Assembly (NCBI GenBank): GCA_002421565.1 | Contig: DIKC01000172.1 | Span: forward strand, 1-8,280 | Reading direction: 5' to 3' | DNA: 8,280 nucleotides | DNA from: Desulfobulbaceae bacterium UBA5628 | GTDB lineage: Bacteria; Desulfobacterota; Desulfobulbia; Desulfobulbales; Desulfurivibrionaceae | Shown here: in pieces, positions 1 to 5,484 of the stretch | How positions within the stretch are numbered: position 1 is the stretch's first letter | How the letters are laid out: every line of letters begins with the position of its first letter | Notes under the pieces: generated by a model | Told to the model about the DNA's origin: nothing | The model's database searches: none | The model's input: the letters and a program-made list of their open reading frames with translations, nothing else | Program-made: the position numbers and the translations under genes

Positions 1-229
1 CGGGCCAACCACCCCGGCCAGTCCCGGCCTCGCCTTTCGCCGGGCCGTCGCCCTCCGCCACCTGGAACTTTCCCGTCAATACCATCCCGGCCATCATCCG
101 GCCCGGATCAAAAATCACCTGGCCCGCTATTTCAAGGAAATTCCCGATTCCGTCTTGCTTCGTCGGCAAATTTATGCCATAAAAAACGACAAGGAATTGG
201 AATCTTTACTACGCGGGGGGCAAGAATGA
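1..229 (+). CDS. C-terminal end of a probable tRNA-dihydrouridine synthase (partial, 5' end outside window)
   Basis: The frame beginning at base 2 is open from the window edge to a TGA at 227-229 and encodes 75 residues. The segment RIKNHLARYFKEIPDSVLL followed by RRQIYAIKNDKELESLL resembles the C-terminal helical RNA-binding domain of Dus enzymes, which often read RKHLAWYxKGLPGSxxLR followed by a short helix ending in ELxxLL. Dus enzymes reduce uridine to dihydrouridine in the tRNA D-loop using FMN and NADPH. The catalytic TIM barrel would lie upstream, so neither active-site Cys nor FMN-binding residues can be checked. The DusB-like subfamily is likeliest but not proven. The stop overlaps the start of the next gene (ATGA), implying co-transcription and translational coupling. 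The last 60 bases are clearly more AT-rich than the rest. Confidence 0.65.
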   Translation, partial: GPTTPASPGLAFRRAVALRHLELSRQYHPGHHPARIKNHLARYFKEIPDSVLLRRQIYAIKNDKELESLLRGGQE

Positions 230-2382
230 ACGAGCAGAAAATTTACCGGGTCGTTTGGGGCGAACATCGTTTTTACATGCCCATCGGGCTGAAAACCCTT
301 TCCGCCTTTCTCATCGTCCTCACCATCATGGCCGGCGGCATCTTCTGGTACACCACCGGCCGCCTGGCCCGCCAGATTGAAGAAAAGGTATCCACCGAAC
401 TCTACGCCAAACTGCAAAGCAGCTGGCATATTTACCATTCCAGGATGGATGAGCTGCGCTTCGGCCTGGCCCAGGCAGCGGGCGAAGCGCATGTCCAGCG
501 GGCGACGGCGGCCGGCGATCACGCCCTGCTGCTCCGCTTGCTGAAAGGCTATGCTGACCTCAGGCCCCATGTCGATTTCTGGTTCGCGGTGGACGACCGG
601 CAACGGGTGCTCGCCCGGGGCGGCCCCAACCAGCGCCGGGATCACGGCGACATTCTGCGACTGGAAGGGGCCTTGGGCCGGGTGCTCAAAAGCGGCGACC
701 CCCTCCAGGCCACCATCCGCCTCAAACGAGAGCAACTGACCCACGAAAACGAACAACTGGCCGACCGGATCGAACGCTTCGGCCTGGGACAGGTGGTGGT
801 GGTGCCGGTTAAGGAAAACGACCGGGTGGTGGGGGCGCTCACCGGGGTGATCCTGCTTAATCAGAACAACTGGCTGCCGGATGCAATCTATCGTTTCCTC
901 TCGGTCAACTCGGCGGTATTCGGTTCCCTGCTCCAGGAAACCCGGATCATCAGCGCCACTTCCCTGCCCAAAAGCGTTTTCAGTCCTATGATCCTGATGC
1001 CCCAGGAACTCACCGGCCGGATCATGCGGGGAGAAAGCTACAACGGCCGGGTGCTGATGGAAGGACTGCCGGTTTACGTGGCGGCCGACCCGATCACCGA
1101 CCACGACGGCAACATTCTGGGCGGGATCGCGGTGGGGATGAACATCGACGAGGCCCGGGAACTGATCTCCACCATCCAGCGGGACGTGCTGATCTTCACC
1201 ATCCTAGGGGTGCTGGTCAGCCTGATCCTGGCCGCCATGGCCTACCGGGATACGACCAAACCGGTCAAGGCCCTGACCGCGGCGATGAACGACACCGCCG
1301 CCGGCAACCTGGGGGTGCGGGTGGAATTGCGCACCTTTGATGAATTCGAGCATCTGGGCCAGGGCTTCAACCGGATGGTGATGAATCTCGATGCCCGCGA
1401 CCGGAGAATCAGCCGTTTCAACGAACTATCCAAGCTCCTGATCACCTCGCTGGAACCGGACGTGCTGCTAAATAAGGCATTGAACAGCATGGTTCTGCTC
1501 ACTGACTCGATCATGGGCATTGTCTATCTTCACGACGAGAAAAAGAAAACCCTGACCCCGGCCACCTCCTTCGGGGTCGGCCAAGAAAACCTCAAAACGA
1601 TCAAGGTGGGCGAGGGTATGGCCGGGGCCTGCGCCATCGAAAAGAAGGCGATCGTCTTGAAAGACGTGCCCGGGGAAAACCTCTTGCTGGACGCCGGTTT
1701 CGCCAGGGTCAAACCTACGGGGGTGGCCTGGTTTGCCATGTGTTACAAGGAGAAATTGCTGGGGGTTTTCGCCATCGGCAGTCTCCAGATGTACAATGAG
1801 GATGAGATGCGGCACATGGAGTATCTGGTCAGCCAAATCGCCATTGCCCTGGACAACGCCCTTATTCATCAAAAAATCGAGCAGCTTTCGATCACCGACC
1901 CCCTTACCGGCCTGTTCAACCGCCGCCATTTCATCGAAAAAACCACCCATCGCCTGGCCGAGGCCCGGCGCTATCACTTCCCGGTTTCCCTGCTGGTTCT
2001 GGACATTGACCACTTCAAGCGGATCAACGACCAGTACGGCCACCAGCAAGGCGACTCGGTACTGACGGAACTGGCCGCCCTGCTGCGCCAGACAAGCCGC
2101 GAGGTGGATATCTGGGCTCGTTACGGGGGCGAGGAATTCGTCTGCTGCCTGCCTTACAACACCGCCAGCCAGGCCTTGGAAGCAGCGGAAAAACTGCGGC
2201 GGGCAGTGGCCGATCACCTTTTCTCCGGCCTGACCGCGGGCAAAATCACCATTTCGATCGGGGTTGCCGCCATTGAAGAGGAAGAGGCCCAAACCCTGGA
2301 TGATCTCTTCCGCCTGGCCGACGGACGACTCTACCAGGCCAAACAGGCGGGCCGCAACCGGGTTCAGGGGCGAACTCCTTGA
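226..2382 (+). CDS. Membrane-bound diguanylate cyclase (Cache-HAMP-GAF-GGDEF)
   Basis: This 718-aa enzyme should make c-di-GMP from two GTP at the inner membrane. A first TM helix lies at about residues 20-43. A periplasmic sensor (about 44-318) ends in a Cache_3/Cache_2-like stretch: RGESYNGRVLMEGLPVY at 268-284, then PITDHDGNILGGIAVGMN at 289-306. TM2 is about 321-340, HAMP 341-395 (P346, E373, FNRM at 381-384), GAF about 405-545 (GEGMAGACAIEKKAIVLKD at 462-480) and GGDEF about 555-715. The GGDEF domain looks catalytically intact: DPLTGLFNRR at 558-567, metal/substrate residues D593, N601 and D610, and GGEEF at 634-638. RxxD at 625-628, five residues before GGEEF, is the canonical product-inhibition I-site. 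There is no EAL domain. The ATG at 226 is preferred because it overlaps the upstream stop (ATGA) and keeps the whole N-terminal region. The next Met, residue 19, would sit at the edge of the first membrane helix. The ligand of the sensor is unknown. Confidence 0.93.
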   Translation: MNEQKIYRVVWGEHRFYMPIGLKTLSAFLIVLTIMAGGIFWYTTGRLARQIEEKVSTELYAKLQSSWHIYHSRMDELRFGLAQAAGEAHVQRATAAGDHALLLRLLKGYADLRPHVDFWFAVDDRQRVLARGGPNQRRDHGDILRLEGALGRVLKSGDPLQATIRLKREQLTHENEQLADRIERFGLGQVVVVPVKENDRVVGALTGVILLNQNNWLPDAIYRFLSVNSAVFGSLLQETRIISATSLPKSVFSPMILMPQELTGRIMRGESYNGRVLMEGLPVYVAADPITDHDGNILGGIAVGMNIDEARELISTIQRDVLIFTILGVLVSLILAAMAYRDTTKPVKALTAAMNDTAAGNLGVRVELRTFDEFEHLGQGFNRMVMNLDARDRRISRFNELSKLLITSLEPDVLLNKALNSMVLLTDSIMGIVYLHDEKKKTLTPATSFGVGQENLKTIKVGEGMAGACAIEKKAIVLKDVPGENLLLDAGFARVKPTGVAWFAMCYKEKLLGVFAIGSLQMYNEDEMRHMEYLVSQIAIALDNALIHQKIEQLSITDPLTGLFNRRHFIEKTTHRLAEARRYHFPVSLLVLDIDHFKRINDQYGHQQGDSVLTELAALLRQTSREVDIWARYGGEEFVCCLPYNTASQALEAAEKLRRAVADHLFSGLTAGKITISIGVAAIEEEEAQTLDDLFRLADGRLYQAKQAGRNRVQGRTP

Positions 2383-2407
2383 CTTAACACCGATCATTGG
2401 CTATGTT
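2379..2407 (+). promoter_or_regulatory. Candidate sigma-70 promoter for the pilus gene block
   Basis: TTGACT at 2379-2384 (5 of 6 to TTGACA) is followed after 17 bases by TATGTT at 2402-2407 (4 of 6 to TATAAT). Transcription would start near 2414, giving a leader of about 33 bases before the ATG at 2447. It lies in the only non-coding gap of the operon, with the -35 overlapping the cyclase stop codon. It could let the pilus genes be expressed apart from dus and the cyclase. Matched by eye; no experimental support. Confidence 0.4.
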
Positions 2408-2418
2408 TGCGGCAATGA

Positions 2419-2434
2419 GTTAAATTTTATTAAC
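2419..2434. repeat. AT-rich inverted repeat GTTAA-N6-TTAAC in the spacer
   Basis: A perfect 5-bp inverted repeat (GTTAA at 2419-2423, TTAAC at 2430-2434) sits just downstream of the candidate promoter and 12 bases before the ATG at 2447. A further TTAAC occurs at 2384-2388, and an odd palindrome TTGC-G-GCAA at 2407-2415. These could be operator half-sites or a weak 5-bp RNA stem near the ribosome-binding region. Arms this short in AT-rich DNA can arise by chance. There is no T-tract after the stem, so it does not look like a terminator. Confidence 0.25.
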
Positions 2435-2446
2435 AGTGTTGGATAC

Positions 2447-4402
2447 ATGGCGCCTCGCAACGACCTCTCCGCCTCGGAAAAACTGCTGGAGCTCATCCGC
2501 CGGAGCAGCCCGCCGCCCGCTGCTCCGCCCACGGAGACATCGGCTCCCGCCAGGCCGATTGCCAAAAAAATAAACCTGCTTAAGCGCCCGGCTTCCCGAT
2601 CGCCCCGCTTCCGCCTCAAATCCTTTGCCCTGCCCTTGCCCCTGCCCTCCCGCAAGGTCACCACCATCGGGGTTGATCTGCAAGCGGAAAACATCTCGCT
2701 GGTCAAGATGGAAAGCGACGCCGGCAGCCCTCGCTTATTGAGCCAGGAAAGTGTCGCCCTCCCCAGAGCCGATCCCGGAACCTCTTTGCCGAAAGAAGTT
2801 GTGGCCGCCATCCTCGGCCGGGAACTGCGCCGCCTGGGAGCGGAGCCGCCCTGCGAAATCTGGGCCGCCATCCCTCGCAAACAGGCGGAGATCATTCCCC
2901 TGACCATTCCGATCACCAGCGAGATTGAACCGGCGGACGCGGTTTTGTGGGCCGCCAAAAAACAGACCGAGATCGGCGAGCGGCTGCTCGACTTCAGCCA
3001 GGTGCGGGAAGCGACACCGACCCCGAACAAAATGCGGGCCCTGGCCTTTCTTGCCGAGCAAAAAGCGATCAACGAGCTTAAACAACTGTTCAACGAATCC
3101 GGCTTTCCCCTCACCGGCATCACCCTCCCTTCCCTGGCGATACAACATCTTTTCAGCCGCCGCTGGCTGGAGAGTCCGGCGGAAAGCTTCGTCCATCTCT
3201 TTCTCGACGAAGACCAGGCCTATATCGATCTTTACCATGAACGCCAACTGCTCTTCAGCCGGGAAATAAAAACCGGTCTCAGCAGCCTGCGGGCCGGTGA
3301 AATCACGGCCCCTGCCCCGGAACCAAGGCCGGAAATCGCCTTTCCCGCTCCAATCCCCGCTCCAATCGAAGAAAGCCGGGAAATCGAACTCTCCCTCGAT
3401 ATGGAAACCCCGCCCGGCGGCAGCGACGCGCCCGCCGCTCAGGCCGCCGCTCAAGAATCCGTCGACCCGGCCGCCGATCTCCCGGCCGAGGAGGAACCGG
3501 CCATTCGTTTTGAATTGTCCGCCATCCACCGGCTGGTGCGGCAACTGGAACGCACCTTCGACCACTGCGCCAACAACCTCGGCCTGCCCCGGCCGACCCG
3601 CCTTCATCTGGCCGGTTGGGCCGAACTTCCCGATCAGTTGCTCGCCGCCCTGGAAGCGGAACTGGGGGTGCCCTGCGCTTTTCTCGACCCCTTTGCCGGC
3701 AACCGGCTCCTGTTGGGCGGCGCGATCCCGCCCCCCCAGCCATACCAGCGCCGCCGGTTGACCGAGGCAATGGGCCTGGCCCTGGCCGACAACCGGCAGG
3801 AACAGAATTTTCTCTTGACCAGCCGGGCCAGGGAGGGGGAGAAAAAAGTCCAGCGCAGCAACCGCCTGATCCTGAGCGCCTTCATCATCCTGACCATCGC
3901 CCTGGCGATTTTTTACGGCGGAGAACGGAGCCTGCTCAAGCAGCATGGAAGCGAACTGGCCCGCCTGGAGCGGCAAATCGCCGCCCTGGCCGCCGGCCGC
4001 ACCAGTCCCGCCGAACTGATGCAAACCGCCGCCAGCCTCAAGGAGAAACGGCTGATCGCCGAGAAGATGACCACCGATTTCCGCCCCCTGGCCCTGATCG
4101 GCCATGCCCTGGAGCGGCGGCCCCCGGAAATCAGGCTGGGCGAACTGGCGGCGGACGCAGCCGGACGTCTTACCATGCAAGGGATGGCGCATGGCGAGGG
4201 TCTGCGCAAGGAACTGGTGCTGGCCCAGTACCTGAAGGGGCTGGCGGACTCCCCTCTGGTCGGGGAGAGCAAGATCACCGATAAAAGCAACATCCGCCTC
4301 CAGGAAGAGGAATTCCTCGTCTTTGCCATCCAGCTTGCCCCCCCTGCCCCCAAAGAGTCATCGCCGCCGAAAAATGACCCAAAGCAGGGCGGTAAAAAAT
4401 AA
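2447..4402 (+). CDS. PilM-PilN fusion / GspL-like inner-membrane assembly protein
   Basis: This 651-aa protein combines parts usually split between PilM and PilN, the arrangement of T2SS GspL. Residues 1-70 are a Pro-rich, basic N-terminal extension with a possible amphipathic helix (SASEKLLELIRRS, 8-20) and an INLL motif at 42-45. Residues 71-282 and 352-450 resemble the actin-like PilM fold: IGVDLQAENISLV at 74-86, LHLAGWAELP at 386-395, EAMGLAL at 440-446. They are interrupted by a Pro/Ala/Glu-rich insert (about 283-351). A TM helix (about 474-489) leads to a coiled coil (about 493-540) and a PilN/GspL-like periplasmic domain (about 543-630). Expected role: cytoplasmic platform contacting the ATPase and linked through the membrane to the PilO-like partner. 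The start ATG at 2447 is the first in-frame start codon after the cyclase; its ribosome site is weak (GGA at 2441-2443). The frame is open further upstream, but that extension overlaps the cyclase domain and is unlikely. The stop overlaps the next gene by one base (TAATG). Nucleotide-binding motifs look degenerate. Confidence 0.8.
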   Translation: MAPRNDLSASEKLLELIRRSSPPPAAPPTETSAPARPIAKKINLLKRPASRSPRFRLKSFALPLPLPSRKVTTIGVDLQAENISLVKMESDAGSPRLLSQESVALPRADPGTSLPKEVVAAILGRELRRLGAEPPCEIWAAIPRKQAEIIPLTIPITSEIEPADAVLWAAKKQTEIGERLLDFSQVREATPTPNKMRALAFLAEQKAINELKQLFNESGFPLTGITLPSLAIQHLFSRRWLESPAESFVHLFLDEDQAYIDLYHERQLLFSREIKTGLSSLRAGEITAPAPEPRPEIAFPAPIPAPIEESREIELSLDMETPPGGSDAPAAQAAAQESVDPAADLPAEEEPAIRFELSAIHRLVRQLERTFDHCANNLGLPRPTRLHLAGWAELPDQLLAALEAELGVPCAFLDPFAGNRLLLGGAIPPPQPYQRRRLTEAMGLALADNRQEQNFLLTSRAREGEKKVQRSNRLILSAFIILTIALAIFYGGERSLLKQHGSELARLERQIAALAAGRTSPAELMQTAASLKEKRLIAEKMTTDFRPLALIGHALERRPPEIRLGELAADAAGRLTMQGMAHGEGLRKELVLAQYLKGLADSPLVGESKITDKSNIRLQEEEFLVFAIQLAPPAPKESSPPKNDPKQGGKK

Positions 4403-4971
4403 TGGCCGCCAACCCCTTCTCCAAACTGGGCCGGAAACTGGCCTTCAAACAGCAAAACCGTAATTTCCTGCTGTTCTGCCTTGGCGCTCTCTTTTTCTTT
4501 GCCGGCGCCGGCCTGCTGCCCCTTTACCATCAGACCGCCGGACTGGAAGAGGCGGTGGCCGACGCCCGCCAACGGTTGCGTGACAGGGAGCGGCTGCTGC
4601 GGATCAGCGCCGAGTTAAGCCGGAAACTGGCCTTTTATAATGAATACTCCCTGCCTGCCGCCTCGGCTCCGGTTCCGGCCGACAACGATCCGGTGACCAC
4701 GATCCACGCCCTGGCCGCCCGCCACCAAACGACCATCCGGGAAATAACCACCAACCTGCCCAGCGATGCCCAAAGCGCCGCCGCCATCCATTTCAACCTT
4801 CTGCTCAGCGGCGGCCTGCCGGCTCTCCAGGCAACGGCCGGCGAGCTGGCAACCATGCCCGGCCTGATCTCGATCGAGCAGGCGGCGGTGCGCCGGGAGA
4901 GCACGGGCTTCCTGCTGACCATCAGCCTCACCCTGGCCAGCGGCGATCAGCCGGCAAGAGGTGGGCCGTGA
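4402..4971 (+). CDS. PilO/GspM-like bitopic assembly protein
   Basis: This is a 189-aa protein with a short basic cytoplasmic N-terminus (1-20), one TM helix at about 21-43 (FLLFCLGALFFFAGAGLL) and a periplasmic coiled coil at about 45-80 rich in Leu, Arg and Glu. A compact C-terminal domain at about 95-180 has the beta/alpha spacing of the ferredoxin-like fold of PilO and GspM. The sequence itself is weakly conserved, so the call rests on architecture, size and position between the PilM-PilN fusion and the PilP-like gene. It probably pairs with the periplasmic part of the upstream fusion protein through the coiled coil and ferredoxin-like domain in the inner-membrane alignment complex. The ATG shares one base with the preceding TAA, and the TGA overlaps the next gene's GTG start, so translational coupling is likely on both sides. 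Confidence 0.75.
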   Translation: MAANPFSKLGRKLAFKQQNRNFLLFCLGALFFFAGAGLLPLYHQTAGLEEAVADARQRLRDRERLLRISAELSRKLAFYNEYSLPAASAPVPADNDPVTTIHALAARHQTTIREITTNLPSDAQSAAAIHFNLLLSGGLPALQATAGELATMPGLISIEQAAVRRESTGFLLTISLTLASGDQPARGGP

Positions 4972-5471
4972 AGCTTAATCTCCGGGAAAAAATCATCCTC
5001 GCCCTGGTCGTTGTCGCGGCCCTCTATTGGTTGTATGATAGCTGGGGCGGCAGCGCCGTCATTGCCCCGGAAGCGCCGGACGCGGCGGCCAGCCAGGATG
5101 GGATCGTAGTCGCGGCCCTGGAGGAGGAAATGGGCCGGGGGGCATTCGATCCCCCGCCCCATTTCGCGACCATTGCCACCGCCGCTGCCTGGCCCTGGCA
5201 ACAAGAGGCATTTGTCGGCAACGAGGCCCTGCCGGCCCTGCGCCGGCTGGGGGAGAAAAAAGCGGCCCCGGAGGCTCCCGTTGCCCCGGAAAGCCTGGTC
5301 TATTCCGGTTTTATCCAGGTCGGCGAGCAACCGGTGGCAATCATCAACGGCATGGATTATCAGGTCGGCGACAGTATCAACGGCCTGCTGGTGGAACGAA
5401 TCCTGCCCCAGGCGGTTCATCTCCGCCATGAAGGCGGCAGCCTGGAGATTCCCCTTGAAGAAGCGCGGTAA
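4968..5471 (+). CDS. PilP/GspC-like periplasmic linker protein (GTG start)
   Basis: This 167-aa protein has an N-terminal TM or signal-anchor helix at about 9-24 (ILALVVVAALYWLY) and no lipobox, so it is probably inner-membrane anchored, like GspC and unlike lipoprotein PilP. A variable linker (about 28-107) precedes a small beta domain at 109-164: SGFIQVGEQPVAIINGMDY, a VGD turn (133-135), and a final strand ending IPLEE. The pattern of a short SGxI strand, AIING, xVGDxIxG, then VxLxxxG matches the homology-region/PilP beta-sandwich that binds the secretin N0 domain. It would link the PilO-like complex to the secretin encoded next. The start is GTG within GTGA, overlapping the upstream stop by three bases; AGAGG at 4957-4961 is placed to serve it. 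The family is short and divergent, so GspC, PilP and MshK cannot be separated by eye. Confidence 0.7.
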   Translation: MKLNLREKIILALVVVAALYWLYDSWGGSAVIAPEAPDAAASQDGIVVAALEEEMGRGAFDPPPHFATIATAAAWPWQQEAFVGNEALPALRRLGEKKAAPEAPVAPESLVYSGFIQVGEQPVAIINGMDYQVGDSINGLLVERILPQAVHLRHEGGSLEIPLEEAR

Positions 5472-5473
5472 AC

Positions 5474-5478
5474 GAGGA
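5474..5478 (+). promoter_or_regulatory. Shine-Dalgarno for the secretin gene
   Basis: GAGGA lies in the 13-base gap between the PilP-like stop (TAA, 5469-5471) and the ATG at 5485, with a six-base spacer. It fixes the secretin start at 5485 rather than at upstream in-frame Met codons inside the PilP-like gene, and puts a proper lipoprotein signal at the N-terminus. Confidence 0.75.
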
Positions 5479-5484
5479 ACAACC

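Noticed and set aside
155..183. Possible promoter for the cyclase inside the end of the dus-like gene (TTGCTT-N17-CATAAA)
   Set aside because: Only 3 of 6 and 4 of 6 consensus matches in a locally AT-rich stretch; the ATGA overlap already explains expression by read-through.
172..1104. 310-codon open frame on the minus strand
   Set aside because: It is the shadow of the cyclase gene in GC-rich DNA. Its translation is low-complexity (many His, Gly, Pro, Gln) with no recognisable domain, while the + strand frame encodes clear Cache, HAMP, GAF and GGDEF domains.
2397..2412. Possible sigma-54 promoter (TGG ... TTTGC) in the spacer
   Set aside because: The GG and GC elements (2399-2400 and 2409-2410) are separated by 8 bases, whereas sigma-54 promoters need 10. 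The sigma-70-like match is better.
2264..2446. In-frame upstream extension of the PilM-PilN fusion gene starting at 2264
   Set aside because: The extension overlaps the conserved end of the GGDEF domain in another frame and gives a Trp/Pro/Arg-rich sequence without homology. ATG 2447 lies after the cyclase stop and is the first plausible start.
2735..4192. 485-codon open frame on the minus strand
   Set aside because: It lies opposite the PilM-PilN fusion gene. Its Gly/Gln/Phe-rich translation shows no motif, and codon bias explains the lack of stops.
3616..4284. 222-codon alternate + strand frame within the fusion gene
   Set aside because: Its translation is dominated by Arg, Pro, Gly and Gln, typical of an out-of-frame reading of GC-rich coding DNA, and it has no domain signature.
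5173..5484. Long N-terminal extension of the secretin from 5173
   Set aside because: It runs out of frame through the PilP-like gene and would bury the lipobox. ATG 5485 has a good Shine-Dalgarno and gives a proper lipoprotein signal peptide.
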